A stretch of DNA of 64,000 bases, taken from Paenibacillus sp. PCH8 (GTDB lineage Bacteria > Bacillota > Bacilli > Paenibacillales > Paenibacillaceae). The DNA lies in NCBI RefSeq assembly GCF_002968835.1, contig NZ_PKQK01000002.1, positions 124,001 to 188,000 on the forward strand, written 5' to 3'. Positions within the stretch are counted from its first letter, which is position 1. Each line of letters begins with the position of its first letter. Of the stretch, positions 9,948 through 18,990 are shown piece after piece. The position numbers were made by a program, and so were the translations under genes. Below the pieces are notes generated by a model. The model did no database searches. It was not told where the DNA came from and worked only from the letters and a program-made list of their open reading frames with translations.

Positions 9948-11060
9948 TTAGCGAAGTTCAATGGAAACGTATTTCTGATCTGTAGGACCTGTGTACTCGG
10001 CACGTGGACGAATGATGCGGTTGTCCGCGAGCTGTTCAAGAATATGCGCAGTCCATCCAGACACCCGGCTGATCGCAAAGATCGGCGTGAACAATTCCTG
10101 TTCGATCTCCAGTTGGGTATATACGGAAGCAGAATAGAAGTCTACGTTTGGCTTCAGTCCCTTTTGTCCTGTCACCAGTTCCTCAATCTTCACAGACATA
10201 TCATACAGACGTGTATCATTGTTCATCTCGCCCAGTTCCTTGGACATTTTCTGTAGATGTTTGGCACGTGGATCGCCGTTTTTGTATACACGATGTCCGA
10301 AGCCCATGATCTTCTCACGGTTATTGAGTTTTTCCTGAATAGCCGCTTCCAGGCGATCCGGCGTACCGATCTCATTCAACATTTTCATAACAGCTTCGTT
10401 AGCACCACCATGTAGTGGTCCCTTCAAAGCTCCGATGGCGGAAGTTACACCGGAATAGATATCGGACAGCGTAGCAACCGTAACTCGTGCTGCAAATGTG
10501 GACGCGTTCAATTCGTGATCCGCATGCAGGACAAGCGCTTGGTCCAGAGCTTTGACTGCGGTCTCGGATGGTTCTTCACCAGTCATCATATATAAAAAGT
10601 TCTCTGCGATGGAAGCGCCTTCTTTTGGTGCCACAGGTTCTTTGCCTTGACGAATACGAGCGATGGCTGCCACAATCGTTGGCAACTGTGCTTGCAACTT
10701 AACCGCTTTGTTCTCGTTCGCTTCCGTTGTCATCTCATCGGCTTGTTCATCATAGAGTGCAAGTGCTGAGACTGCGGAACGAAGGGCTGCCATGGTACTG
10801 ATGTTTTTCGGATACAATTGGATTTGTGCAATCAATTCGCTCGGAATCGGCGCGTAATCGCTCAGACTTTTACGAAGGGATTTCAATTCATCCGTTGTCG
10901 GCAATTTACCAAACCACAACAAATAGGCAACTTCTTCAAAGCAGGCATGTTCAGCCAAATCGTCGATATCGTATCCACGGTATGTAAGCACACCGTCTAC
11001 AATAGAACTGATCGAAGAGGTTGTTGCAACGATGCCTTCCAGACCTTTGGTAGCTGTCAT
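9948..11060 (-). CDS. citZ: Citrate synthase
   Basis: A 370-residue citrate synthase of the short Gram-positive type. It condenses acetyl-CoA and oxaloacetate. Active-site segments are in place: LHADHELNASTFAAR, GFGHRVYKNGDPRAKHL and VDFYSASVY with the catalytic Asp. The ATG follows GGAGAGATGTAAT. It is the first gene of the TCA cluster. A cre-like site lies about 80 bases upstream, in line with the known carbon catabolite control of B. subtilis citZ. Confidence 0.96.
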   Translation of the reverse strand: MTATKGLEGIVATTSSISSIVDGVLTYRGYDIDDLAEHACFEEVAYLLWFGKLPTTDELKSLRKSLSDYAPIPSELIAQIQLYPKNISTMAALRSAVSALALYDEQADEMTTEANENKAVKLQAQLPTIVAAIARIRQGKEPVAPKEGASIAENFLYMMTGEEPSETAVKALDQALVLHADHELNASTFAARVTVATLSDIYSGVTSAIGALKGPLHGGANEAVMKMLNEIGTPDRLEAAIQEKLNNREKIMGFGHRVYKNGDPRAKHLQKMSKELGEMNNDTRLYDMSVKIEELVTGQKGLKPNVDFYSASVYTQLEIEQELFTPIFAISRVSGWTAHILEQLADNRIIRPRAEYTGPTDQKYVSIELR

Positions 11061-11565
11061 ATTACATCTCTCCTTTAATAAGCGAAATCAGGAACCATTC
11101 CAGAGTGTTATATAAGTGCCACAATGCACCTATCCTCTTGTGTAAACATTTTCATTTTAGAAATTTCCAAAAAATCCATAATACGGTTTCCCTATCTGTC
11201 AATCGGTATTTACTTATAACATCATACTGGATTTTGTCGTTTATGTGAACACGATGAGAGATCATTCGTACATCAAACTTCTTTATCAGACCGATAAAGC
11301 ATTTTTGAAAGCCTTTACAAAAACAAGGTTGACATTTAATGTTTGTTAACCTTTCCTGTCGTTATAACAAATTTTCTATTGCTATATTCTGTAAAACTGA
11401 GGCATACTCTAGGCAAAAGAAAGATCCGGAGTAAACTTCCCGGCGTTTCAAAATCTTGTCATTGCTCTATATGAATAAGATAGCCATCTATTGTTCTTTC
11501 TTATATTCCTTTGTCATCGCATAGTACCTAGGTCTGGTTTGAATTGAAATAAGGAGAGTTGATGC
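11061..11565. other. Divergent regulatory region between citZ and ytvI
   Basis: 505 bases without a gene. It is AT-rich and holds the cre-like site described separately. A TTGACA at 11329-11334 has no well-spaced -10 partner. Several TTATAA-type palindromes are present, but none could be assigned to CcpC or another regulator with confidence. Confidence 0.45.
11141..11154. promoter_or_regulatory. cre-like site (CcpA operator) upstream of citZ
   Basis: TGTAAACATTTTCA matches the Bacillus cre consensus TGWAANCGNTNWCA at every fixed position except the central G, which is A. It lies 81 bases before the citZ start codon, where it could block transcription. In B. subtilis citZ is a CcpA target; occupancy here is inferred. 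Confidence 0.5.
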
Positions 11566-12684
11566 TTGGATAGAATTATAATGAAACGTCTGTTCCGCGG
11601 CTTATGGGTCATTATTGCTACCGTTCTGATCGCCGTTGCCATATACTTGCTGTTCCCGCTCTTATACCCTTTTGCAATTGCCTGGATTATCGCCTATGCG
11701 ATGAATCCATTGGTGAAACTACTTCAGCTTAGAGCACGATTCCCCCGCTGGCTGGCGGTTACTCTTTCTTTAATCCTGTATTTCGGAGCCATTGCAGTGG
11801 TGTTGTCTGCGGCTGTTACCCGTATGGTGAAAGAAGTCATCTCACTGACGACGAGCTTCGATCTTCATGTGGATGAGATTAAGGAAACGTTCGTGCGCTG
11901 GACTCAAAATGACACCATTCAGAGCTTGATTGCACAGATCAATGAATTCTACAAAGAGAATCCAAATTATCAGGAAACCATCAACAGCAATATTAGTAAA
12001 ACGACCGAAACGGTAGGCACAGCTGTGACAGATCTGGTCACTGGATTTTTCAATATGATCCTGAGTCTGCTTACTTCCCTACCCAACATTGGCGCAGTAT
12101 TAATCGTTGTTCTATTGTCTACATTCTTCATTAGCAAAAGTTGGACCCGTCACAGTATTACCGTCTCAGGCTGGGTACCCTCTTCCATTCGCAAGCCGAT
12201 CGCAGACATATGGACTGATCTCAAGAAGGCATTATTCGGCTACGCAAGAGCGCAATTGATCATGATCTCCATAACAGCATTATTCGTCATGATCGGATTG
12301 CTTATACTGCAAGTCAAATCTGCCTTCACCATCGCTCTGATTATTGGTCTGGTGGATCTGCTTCCTTATCTGGGTGTTGGTCTGGTCATGGTACCCTGGG
12401 CGGCATACCTGTTCATGAATGGTGATCTGTATTTGGGCATTGGTATTAGTGTTATATATCTCATTTTGCTGATCGCCCGCCAGATTATCGAACCTAAGGT
12501 CCTTGCGAGCAGTGTGGGGCTCGATCCACTAGCCACGCTCGTTGGCATGTTTGTAGGATTGAAGCTTTTTGGTATACTTGGCTTGATCATCGGTCCTGTA
12601 AGCTTGGTGATCCTCGATGCGTTCAATCGTGCGAATGTGTTGCGTGACCTCAGAACGTACATCATTAACGGGCGTGTCCGATGA
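11566..12684 (+). CDS. ytvI: Sporulation integral membrane protein YtvI (AI-2E transporter family)
   Basis: A 372-residue polytopic protein of the AI-2E/PerM transporter family with about seven to eight membrane helices. Two are N-terminal hairpin helices (12-60), there is a long soluble stretch at about 90-150, and the rest form a C-terminal cluster. The family motif appears around DLLPYLGVGLVMVPWAAY, and LDPLATLVGMFVGLKLFGILG is near the end. YtvI in B. subtilis is expressed during sporulation; its transported substrate is unknown. The start is TTG at 11566, 9 bases after AAGGAG; the nearby ATG at 11562 is closed by a stop after three codons. Its position beside fxsA, pyk and citZ matches B. 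subtilis ytvI. Confidence 0.88.
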   Translation: MDRIIMKRLFRGLWVIIATVLIAVAIYLLFPLLYPFAIAWIIAYAMNPLVKLLQLRARFPRWLAVTLSLILYFGAIAVVLSAAVTRMVKEVISLTTSFDLHVDEIKETFVRWTQNDTIQSLIAQINEFYKENPNYQETINSNISKTTETVGTAVTDLVTGFFNMILSLLTSLPNIGAVLIVVLLSTFFISKSWTRHSITVSGWVPSSIRKPIADIWTDLKKALFGYARAQLIMISITALFVMIGLLILQVKSAFTIALIIGLVDLLPYLGVGLVMVPWAAYLFMNGDLYLGIGISVIYLILLIARQIIEPKVLASSVGLDPLATLVGMFVGLKLFGILGLIIGPVSLVILDAFNRANVLRDLRTYIINGRVR

Positions 12685-12733
12685 GGCTTCATTTTATGAG
12701 TTTGGAGAATTTTCAGCATGATGAAAAATACAA

Positions 12734-12778
12734 GAAGGCTCCGTTCAACAGATTTGATCTGCTGAGCGGAGCCTTTGT
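12734..12778. terminator. Bidirectional terminator between ytvI and fxsA
   Basis: Arms AAGGCTCCGTTCAACAGAT (12735-12753) and its near-complement 12757-12775. The hairpin lies between two convergent genes; the minus-strand side is followed by TTGTATTTTT. Confidence 0.8.
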
Positions 12779-12794
12779 ATATGGCTCTTGTTCC

Positions 12795-13193
12795 TTATTT
12801 AGGACGGCGATAGAACGTGATACTGCCGCTTTTCATTTTTTTCTCCAGCCAACCCAGGAAGAACAACCGGTATACCGGACGTGTTAATGGAAACACCAGC
12901 GTAAATCCGATTAGATCAGTTACAAATCCTGGAATCAAGAGCAAAAAACCACCGACAAAGATAAAAAGACCATCGACCATTTTTCTACCCGGTACCTTGC
13001 CACGCTCCATCTCGGATTTGGCATCCACCAGAACTTTTCGCCCTTCAAACTGCAACATGGCTATACCAATCAAGGACGTGAGAAACATGAGTAGTAATGT
13101 CTTTCCGGCTCCAATCCAGTCACTCATCAGAATGAAGCCAAATAATTCAATCACCGGAATGATTAATAGTAAAGCCCACATCCATTTTCGCAT
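12795..13193 (-). CDS. fxsA: FxsA family membrane protein
   Basis: A 132-residue protein matching FxsA (B. subtilis YtzA). It has two N-terminal membrane helices (about 4-45), the conserved segment VDGLFIFVGGFLLLIPGFVTDLIGF (residues about 62-86), and a basic tail. In E. coli FxsA overproduction relieves F-plasmid exclusion of phage T7; its normal function is not known. The ATG at 13193 follows AAAGGGG. It begins 7 bases after the thioesterase stop codon, so the two are probably cotranscribed. Confidence 0.88.
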   Translation of the reverse strand: MRKWMWALLLIIPVIELFGFILMSDWIGAGKTLLLMFLTSLIGIAMLQFEGRKVLVDAKSEMERGKVPGRKMVDGLFIFVGGFLLLIPGFVTDLIGFTLVFPLTRPVYRLFFLGWLEKKMKSGSITFYRRPK

Positions 13194-13200
13194 TGACGTA

Positions 13201-13707
13201 TTACCCCTTTCCAGAAAGCCACACCTTTTCAAGCGCGCTGTATAGCTCAGAGGCTGCCTTATCCAGCCTGACCGGCTTCCAGTCCCCGTTCACCCATACA
13301 TGCTGGGTAGAGCCTGTAACCAATCGTTCACCGGGGAGCGATTCATCACCGGACCACACCCGTTCTCCAATCGCCATGTGCGCTTCAGGTTCTTCCGACA
13401 TGCGTCTTACGTCATATTCGTAATTCAGTCGTAGACCACTAAATGCTACAATCCGAGTGAAGATGATGATCTCATCATCATATCGAGCAGGCTTGTGATA
13501 TTTCACATCCAGTCCGGTTACCGGAAGCAGTAACCCCTGTTCCTCCATTTTACGATATGTATACCCCATTTGGCGAATCATCTCGGTTCGACCGATTTCA
13601 AACCAATTTAAATAGTTCGCGTGATAAACCACACCCATCTGGTCACTTTCTTGATAGCGTACACGAAGACGTGCCGCATACCAGCTACCATTGATCTCTT
13701 CTCGCAT
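13201..13707 (-). CDS. Hotdog-fold acyl-CoA thioesterase (YbgC/4HBT family)
   Basis: A 168-residue single hotdog domain. The 4HBT signature YQESDQMGVVYHANYLNWFEIGRTE contains the catalytic-type Asp and the VYHANY helix start, as in YbgC-like thioesterases that hydrolyse short- or medium-chain acyl-CoA or acyl-ACP. The substrate cannot be read from sequence. The ATG at 13707 is preceded by GAAGGAGG with 8-base spacing; the longer upstream frame overlaps the pyk terminator and is discarded. It is followed immediately by fxsA. Confidence 0.85.
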   Translation of the reverse strand: MREEINGSWYAARLRVRYQESDQMGVVYHANYLNWFEIGRTEMIRQMGYTYRKMEEQGLLLPVTGLDVKYHKPARYDDEIIIFTRIVAFSGLRLNYEYDVRRMSEEPEAHMAIGERVWSGDESLPGERLVTGSTQHVWVNGDWKPVRLDKAASELYSALEKVWLSGKG

Positions 13708-13772
13708 GTGATCGGCCTCCTTCGTTATTCCATTCATACGTGTGAACTGGTTGTAACGTGTCATTAAGATGG

Positions 13773-13804
13773 AAAAAAGCAATGGGATAATAACACCCCA
13801 TTGC
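13773..13804 (-). terminator. Terminator of pyk
   Basis: GCAATGGG / CCCATTGC arms with a 10-base loop. On the minus strand six T follow. It sits 34 bases after the pyk stop. Confidence 0.92.
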
Positions 13805-13837
13805 TTCTTCCTGTTGCTTCTTCATCCAAAAACGCAA

Positions 13838-15265
13838 TTAAGCGTTGTTTGGAATTTGGCTTACTTTGATCAGGTTGGTAGAACCGGAACGACCCAAAGG
13901 TACACCCGCTGTGATCACAACCAGGTCTCCTTCTTTAACCAGTCCGGATTTAATACCGCCCTCGATTGCATTTTCGAACAATGCATCCGTGGAATCAACC
14001 AGTCTTCCTTTGACTGGCGTTACACCCCACGCCAGGCAAAGACGACGAGAAGTTCTATCTTCCGTTGTCACTGCGATGATTGGAGATTCTGGACGATACT
14101 TGGAAATCATGCGTGCAGTATGTCCTGATTCAGTTGAAGTAATGATCGCTTTCGCGTTCAAATCTTGAGCTGAAAGGGCAACCGATTGGCTGATTGCTTC
14201 CGTAACGGTTGTCTGTTGAGCAACACGTTGTTTCAGATACAGCTCTTGGTAAGGCAGAGCCGATTCTGCTTTTTCAGCAATACGGGACATCGTCAGAACG
14301 GATTCAACCGGGTATTTACCCGCAGCTGTCTCACCGGACAACATGATTGCGTCCGTACCGTCGAAGATCGCATTCGCCACGTCACTTGCTTCCGCACGAG
14401 TTGGACGTGGGTTACGTTGCATGGAATCCAACATTTGTGTAGCTGTAATTACAGGTTTACCTGCAACGTTACATTTTTGAATCATGCGTTTTTGTACCAA
14501 TGGAACTTCTTCCGCAGGAATCTCAACACCAAGGTCTCCACGAGCAACCATCAAGCCGTCAGACACTTCAAGGATTTCATCAAGGTTATCGACACCTTGT
14601 TGGTTTTCGATTTTGGAGATGATTTGGATATGTCCGGCATTGTGTTTTTCAAGCAGTTCACGAATCTCAAGTACGTCACTTGCTTTACGAACAAAAGAAG
14701 CCGCGATGAAATCGACACCTTGCTCAATACCAAATACGATATCGTTAGCGTCTTTTTCAGTGATACCCGGCAGAGAAATGGCAACGCCCGGAACGTTAAC
14801 ACCTTTTTTACTTTTGATCGAACCGCCGTTAACGATACGGCATTTGATCTCGGTGCCTTGCACTTCCACCACAGTCAGTCCGATCAGACCGTCGTCGATC
14901 AGAATAGTAGATCCCGGTTCAACATCATTCGGGAGATCTGTATACGTAATGGAAAGACGTTCTTTGGTGCCCAGAATTTCTTCTGTTGTCAAAGTGATGT
15001 ACTCATCTTGAACCAATTCAATCGGCTCAACTTCGAGTTTACCTGTCCGAATTTCCGGTCCTTTGGTGTCCAGCAGGATTGCTACTGTTTTGTTCAACTC
15101 TTCGCATGCTTGGCGAATCGCTACGATCCGTCCGCCGTGCTCATCGAAATCACCGTGGGAGAAGTTCAGACGGGCCACATTCATACCGGCCATAATCAAT
15201 TTTTTGGTATTCTCCAGAGATTCACTGGATGGACCAATGGTACATACAATTTTCGTTTTGCGCAT
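13838..15265 (-). CDS. pyk: Pyruvate kinase
   Basis: A 475-residue pyruvate kinase, forming ATP and pyruvate from phosphoenolpyruvate. The start [15 protein letters not shown], the phosphate-binding [12 protein letters not shown], catalytic Lys in ISKIENQQG, metal-binding [14 protein letters not shown] and ATQMLDSM are intact. It ends after the C-domain and lacks the extra PEP-utiliser-like C-terminal domain that makes the B. subtilis enzyme about 585 residues. The ATG is preceded by CGGAGG. In B. subtilis pfkA lies directly upstream; here accA does, 107 bases away. Confidence 0.96.
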   Translation of the reverse strand: MRKTKIVCTIGPSSESLENTKKLIMAGMNVARLNFSHGDFDEHGGRIVAIRQACEELNKTVAILLDTKGPEIRTGKLEVEPIELVQDEYITLTTEEILGTKERLSITYTDLPNDVEPGSTILIDDGLIGLTVVEVQGTEIKCRIVNGGSIKSKKGVNVPGVAISLPGITEKDANDIVFGIEQGVDFIAASFVRKASDVLEIRELLEKHNAGHIQIISKIENQQGVDNLDEILEVSDGLMVARGDLGVEIPAEEVPLVQKRMIQKCNVAGKPVITATQMLDSMQRNPRPTRAEASDVANAIFDGTDAIMLSGETAAGKYPVESVLTMSRIAEKAESALPYQELYLKQRVAQQTTVTEAISQSVALSAQDLNAKAIITSTESGHTARMISKYRPESPIIAVTTEDRTSRRLCLAWGVTPVKGRLVDSTDALFENAIEGGIKSGLVKEGDLVVITAGVPLGRSGSTNLIKVSQIPNNA

Positions 15266-15371
15266 TTTGGGTTTCCTCCGATTTTAAAGGTCTAACTTAT
15301 ATCTCTCTTTTTCTTTTTCCAACTATTAAATTTACTATACTTTTGCTCATTTGTATAGGAGTTTCGTCACA

Positions 15372-16445
15372 TCATTCAGCATTTCCCGACAAATTTCTCA
15401 CTGTCCCTGCCTGTACGGGCTGTTCAGATGCTTCCGGCTGGGCCAATTCAGGCTCTTCTTCTATAATCGGTTCTACCGGTACCGCGGGTGCTTCAAACGT
15501 AACGGAACCGATTTTACGGAATTTCTCATAGCGATCCTGCTTCAATTGATCCGCACTCCAACCTGTCATCTCGTCGAGATGACGGACCAAAGCTTCACGG
15601 ATGAAAGCAGCAGACGCTTCATAATCCCGGTGAGCACCGCCGCGTGGCTCAGGGATAATATCCTCAATAACTTCCATTTCCAGAAGGTCTTTGGCTGTTA
15701 TTTTCATCGCTTCAGCCGCCTGATCTGCCTTGGATGCATCCTTCCACAGGATTGAAGCAGCCCCGTTCGGAGATATCGCAGAATAGATCGCATGCTCCAG
15801 CATTAACACACGGTTACCTACAGCCATTGCGAGAGCACCGCCGCTTCCACCTTCGCCGATGACCACAACAATAACAGGGACCGAAAGCTTCGCCATTTCC
15901 ATCAGATTACGGGCTATCGCTTCCGATTGCCCTCTCTCTTCAGCAGTATTACCCGGATACGCCCCTTTAGTATCAATAAAGGTAATAATTGGACGGCCGA
16001 ATTTGTTCGCTTGTTTCATCAACCGCAGCCCTTTGCGGAAACCTTCCGGATGAGCGCTCCCGAAAAAGCGGGCGATATTATCCTTCGTATCTTTTCCCCG
16101 CTGTTGTCCGATCACCGTAACCGTCTTTCCGTTCAGCTTCGCAAGCCCACCAACAACCGCAAGATCGTCTCCGAACATGCGGTCGCCGTGCAGTTCAATG
16201 AAATCGGTGAATATCAACTGAATCAGATCCAGCGCAGTGGGGCGCTGCTGATGCCGCGCCAAATGCATCTTCTGAGCTGGCGTTATGCCCGTGTAGATCT
16301 CTTCTTCAAGTCTATGATAACGTTCTTCCAGGCGGGCAATTTCATCCGTGAAGTCGATGCCTTTTTCCTGTCCAAACTGTACGAGTTCTTCAATCTTTTT
16401 GCGCATCTCAACCAGAGGCGCTTCATATGGCAACTCACCCGCCAT
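15372..16445 (-). CDS. accA: Acetyl-CoA carboxylase carboxyltransferase subunit alpha
   Basis: A 357-residue AccA subunit. With AccD it transfers the carboxyl group from carboxybiotin to acetyl-CoA, giving malonyl-CoA for fatty acid synthesis. An N-terminal coiled coil (about 10-55) is followed by the crotonase-like domain, with [32 protein letters not shown] and [19 protein letters not shown]. About 35 residues of Pro/Glu-rich tail extend beyond the usual 320-325. The ATG directly follows the accD stop codon (TAA ATG), with the ribosome site inside the end of accD, so translation is coupled. Confidence 0.95.
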   Translation of the reverse strand: MAGELPYEAPLVEMRKKIEELVQFGQEKGIDFTDEIARLEERYHRLEEEIYTGITPAQKMHLARHQQRPTALDLIQLIFTDFIELHGDRMFGDDLAVVGGLAKLNGKTVTVIGQQRGKDTKDNIARFFGSAHPEGFRKGLRLMKQANKFGRPIITFIDTKGAYPGNTAEERGQSEAIARNLMEMAKLSVPVIVVVIGEGGSGGALAMAVGNRVLMLEHAIYSAISPNGAASILWKDASKADQAAEAMKITAKDLLEMEVIEDIIPEPRGGAHRDYEASAAFIREALVRHLDEMTGWSADQLKQDRYEKFRKIGSVTFEAPAVPVEPIIEEEPELAQPEASEQPVQAGTVRNLSGNAE

Positions 16446-17339
16446 TTAGACCCCTCCTTTTTCACTATGCATATCCAGAAGCTTGCCAAGGGTGGCTCGA
16501 AGTTCTTTCCGATGGACAACCATGTCCAACTGACCATGCTGCATATTGAATTCAGCCGTCTGGAAATCATCAGGCAATTTCTGACGGATCGTTTGCTCAA
16601 TCACGATTCTGCCGGCAAAACCAAATACAGCTCCGGGTTCGGCGATATTAATATCGCCCAGGCTCGCAAAGCTGGCCGAGACTCCACCTGTCGTCGGATC
16701 TGTAATGACCGAAATGTACAACCCGCCCTGTTCATCCAAACGGGATAAAGCTGCGCTTGTTTTGGCCATTTGCATAAGACTTAGAATACTCTCCTGCATT
16801 CGGGCACCGCCAGATGTGGAGAATATGATCAACGGCCAGCGCTTCTCTGTTGCATACTCAATGGCACGCGTAATTTTCTCCCCTACAACCGAACCCATGC
16901 TGCCTGTGAAGAAATCAAAACTCATGACAGCCACAACGACAGGCAGGCCATCAATCATGCCCTCCCCCGTAATTACCGCTTCCTTCAGACCGGATTTCAG
17001 GCGCTGCTGTTCCAATTTGTTGCTGTATCCAGGAAAGCCAAGCGGATCAACTGAAATCATATCAGCATCATGCTCGACAAACCCTTGATCATCAAGGACC
17101 ATGGCAATGCGCTCCATAGCGTTAAGGCGCATATGGTAACCGCAAGCAGGACATACTTTCAGGTTTTTTTCCAGTTCCTTGCTATATTGAATGGTGCCGC
17201 ATTTGCTGCACTTGTTCATAAGCCCTTCAGGTATTTCACGTTTTGGACGTTCTGGGGCATCCTGGCCTTCGCCGGGAAGCGCACGCTCGGAAGGTATGGT
17301 AGCGTACTTCCGTTTTTTCTGGAATATATCTTTGAACAC
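16446..17339 (-). CDS. accD: Acetyl-CoA carboxylase carboxyltransferase subunit beta
   Basis: A 297-residue AccD subunit. An N-terminal four-Cys zinc ribbon (C44, C47, C63, C66) precedes the crotonase-fold carboxyltransferase domain ([49 protein letters not shown]). The start is GTG, with GGAGAGG about 8 bases upstream. It is the first gene of accDA, with an unusually long 400-base non-coding stretch between it and the next upstream small gene. Confidence 0.95.
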   Translation of the reverse strand: MFKDIFQKKRKYATIPSERALPGEGQDAPERPKREIPEGLMNKCSKCGTIQYSKELEKNLKVCPACGYHMRLNAMERIAMVLDDQGFVEHDADMISVDPLGFPGYSNKLEQQRLKSGLKEAVITGEGMIDGLPVVVAVMSFDFFTGSMGSVVGEKITRAIEYATEKRWPLIIFSTSGGARMQESILSLMQMAKTSAALSRLDEQGGLYISVITDPTTGGVSASFASLGDINIAEPGAVFGFAGRIVIEQTIRQKLPDDFQTAEFNMQHGQLDMVVHRKELRATLGKLLDMHSEKGGV

Positions 17340-17742
17340 AACTACACCTCTCCAGCCGTTGATTTGATGGCCGCAACCTGCAGTTTGCTGCTTGTAACAG
17401 CTTCACACGCGCGCTACGGTAAACCGCTTACGACCCACACGCTGCCATGGGCCTTGTCCAGCATTCACAACAAAAAATCCGCCGGCATAAGGCAAGGATC
17501 AGCGGCTTCTGTCAGCACGATTGATGTTACCTGCAATAACCGAAAGATTGTTGCGCCGATGTTTGAATCTGTCTTGGTAGGGTCTCCGGTAGCAACCAGG
17601 TCGGTCCTTGTCCTAACCAAAAAGAAGGAAGGACAGCAGGGTACAACACATGCAAGTCGATTCCTCTCTCCGCTTACGCGATTAGTCCCTTATGTACCGG
17701 TGGTACTTCTTTATCTGCCAAGGCACGTCGATATCGACCGAA
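17340..17742. other. 403-base non-coding stretch upstream of accD, function unclear
   Basis: No gene could be supported. On the minus strand a frame stays open for about 60 codons and ends in a TGA at about 17465; the same frame continues to a TAG at accD with one more stop between. The translation (LVATGDPTKTDSNIGATI and onward) is not recognised and has no ribosome site. The sequence holds several short inverted repeats, for example GTACC-ggt-GGTAC (17694-17706) and GTCCTT/AAGGAC. If accD is read from the 17980-18009 promoter, this is a long transcribed spacer that could be a regulatory leader or the remains of a lost gene. Confidence 0.4.
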
Positions 17743-17931
17743 TCAGGAATGCAAAATGGAATTCAACACTTCTTGGACCTCTTCCAATTCCCCAGAAGGG
17801 ACGCGAATCTCAAATTGCTGCTTGGATAAACTGATGGGACGGGTCTGTACCAGAAAACCTTCTTCCGAAAGCTTGGTCTTGATCTTGTCCGCAACCTTTG
17901 CTGTCGGCGCAATGTAAATCACCGTCCACAT
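17743..17931 (-). CDS. Small conserved-looking protein, DUF2007-like
   Basis: A 62-residue acidic/basic mixed protein with an alternating beta-alpha-beta pattern (WTVIYIAPTAKVADKIKTKL, then EGFLVQTRP, then FEIRVPSGELEEVQEVL). It resembles the short ferredoxin-like signal-transducing DUF2007 family; this is a pattern judgement, not a search result. The ribosome site is weak (GGGGGCGGACAAGGC before ATG). A well-formed promoter (17980-18009) sits 50 bases upstream. It lies ahead of accD on the same strand, so it may share that transcript. Confidence 0.6.
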   Translation of the reverse strand: MWTVIYIAPTAKVADKIKTKLSEEGFLVQTRPISLSKQQFEIRVPSGELEEVQEVLNSILHS

Positions 17932-17979
17932 GCCTTGTCCGCCCCCTAAGCTAATGTTCAGAGCCCGTATATTGGACTA

Positions 17980-18009
17980 ATGATAACATACCTCACTTTT
18001 TTTCTGCAA
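17980..18009 (-). promoter_or_regulatory. Sigma-A promoter for the 62-residue gene (and possibly accDA)
   Basis: On the minus strand TTGCAG (18009-18004), 18-base spacer, TATCAT (17985-17980). The start point would be about 45 bases before the small gene's ATG. Confidence 0.5.
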
Positions 18010-18120
18010 GGAAGGGTTCGGGACCTTTGGGGAGATTTCGGGATCATGAGGGACATTTGTACCCCTAAGATAACTCATATGGTTGACGAAATCTTCTTGT
18101 TCATAACTTTTCTGCAAAGA

Positions 18121-18163
18121 GCATCAAGCCTACCAGGGCAGCCTTAGCCGCCCTTGATGACCT
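18121..18163 (-). other. Stable hairpin downstream of pgpA
   Basis: Minus-strand inner stem GGGCGGC-TAAG-GCTGCCC is enclosed by CATCAAG/CTTGATG. The tail CTCTTTGC is a poor T-run, so it is either a weak terminator of pgpA or an RNA-stabilising structure. Confidence 0.4.
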
Positions 18164-18215
18164 TCATCTGAGCCATTGGACTGACAATAGGATAATAGCA
18201 TGGAAATGCAGGGGG

Positions 18216-18707
18216 TTACAGGTCTGAGGGGTATTTTTTGGCTTTAATATTTTTGTGCGCAATTCGGGCAGAAGCCGCCGCCGCCACACCTGCGACCAGA
18301 TCATCCAAAAAAACATGAATGGCTGATTCATGTTCGTTCAGATCATGAATAACACCTATTTTTTCTTTATCCAGATAACCAAAGCTGGTTAAACCGATCA
18401 TACCATACACATGAGTGATGCCGAGGGCCAGAGTCTCGTCCACTCCATACAAGGATTCATCCGCTTCCATAATAGCCTGTAAGGGTTGGGGCAGGAGCCT
18501 CTTCTCCGCAAGTTCGTCGAGAGCAATACCTGTATAGAGCGTATATTGCACCTCTCGTTTCTGCAGAACGGATTTCACGCTGGTTACACAGTCGTCCATA
18601 GTCAGTTCCGGGTGGTACCCTTTTTGCAGACGGTATACAATTGCCGCGATTGCATCAATCCGTACCCCCCGCCGGGCCAGCATGGCTTCTACGATTTCAT
18701 ATGACAT
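18216..18707 (-). CDS. pgpA: Phosphatidylglycerophosphatase A family protein (YutG-like)
   Basis: A 163-residue PgpA-type protein. The family dephosphorylates phosphatidylglycerophosphate to phosphatidylglycerol. Typical elements are EIVEAMLARRGVRIDAIA at the N-terminus, GITHVYGMIGLTSFGYLDKEKIGVIHDL in the middle, and HVFLDDLVAGVAAAASARI at the end. As in the Bacillus YutG form, the membrane character is weak. The start at 18707 follows GGGAGG with 7-base spacing; the longer frame upstream runs into the insertion sequence and is not real. A GC-rich hairpin (GGACC..GGTCC, about 18729-18753) lies just before it. Confidence 0.8.
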   Translation of the reverse strand: MSYEIVEAMLARRGVRIDAIAAIVYRLQKGYHPELTMDDCVTSVKSVLQKREVQYTLYTGIALDELAEKRLLPQPLQAIMEADESLYGVDETLALGITHVYGMIGLTSFGYLDKEKIGVIHDLNEHESAIHVFLDDLVAGVAAAASARIAHKNIKAKKYPSDL

Positions 18708-18927
18708 ATCTCGACCTCCCGCATCAATCCCCCGAGGACCGCGAGGTCCTTCGGTGTTCTCAAGTGTATGCAGCAAACTGCTAAAATGTTCATAAAATGT
18801 GCGGATAGTCACAACAGGTAGTCCCCTGTTCATTATATAAGCTTGTACGGTAATGATCACAAAAAGGGGCTGTCCCATAAGTCAGAAAAATGGCTAGGGA
18901 CAGCCCTGTTTTCTAAATTGTAAAACA

Positions 18928-18990
18928 AAAAGAAACCGCTCCTTGGTAAAATGGAAGTACGACCCACCATTTGAAAGGAGACGGTTTCTT
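18928..18990 (+). promoter_or_regulatory. Hairpin sequestering the transposase ribosome-binding site
   Basis: AAAGAAACCGCTCCTT (18929-18944) pairs with AAGGAGACGGTTTCTT (18975-18990) over 16 base pairs with a one-base bulge. This buries both the Shine-Dalgarno AAGGAG and the first base of the TTG start. A short inner stem AAATGG/CCATTT extends it. Transcripts entering from outside would fold this way and not be translated, a known protective device of insertion sequences. Confidence 0.7.

Noticed and set aside
11329..11334. Perfect TTGACA upstream of ytvI
   Set aside because: No -10 hexamer lies 16-18 bases downstream; the next TATAA-like sequence is 28 bases away.
14186..15295. Open plus-strand frame of 369 codons opposite pyk
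   Set aside because: A shadow of pyruvate kinase codon usage; Asn/Phe/Cys-rich with no recognisable domain or ribosome site.
17692..17710. T-box-like GGTGGTAC sequence near GTACC palindrome
   Set aside because: The T-box core needs GGGTGGNACCGCG plus an antiterminator and terminator; these are absent, and the orientation does not fit the downstream gene.
17070..17834. Open plus-strand frame of 254 codons across the accD upstream gap
   Set aside because: It begins inside antisense accD and ends inside antisense of the 62-residue gene; no ribosome site and no protein-like hydrophobic pattern. The gap is reported as non-coding instead.
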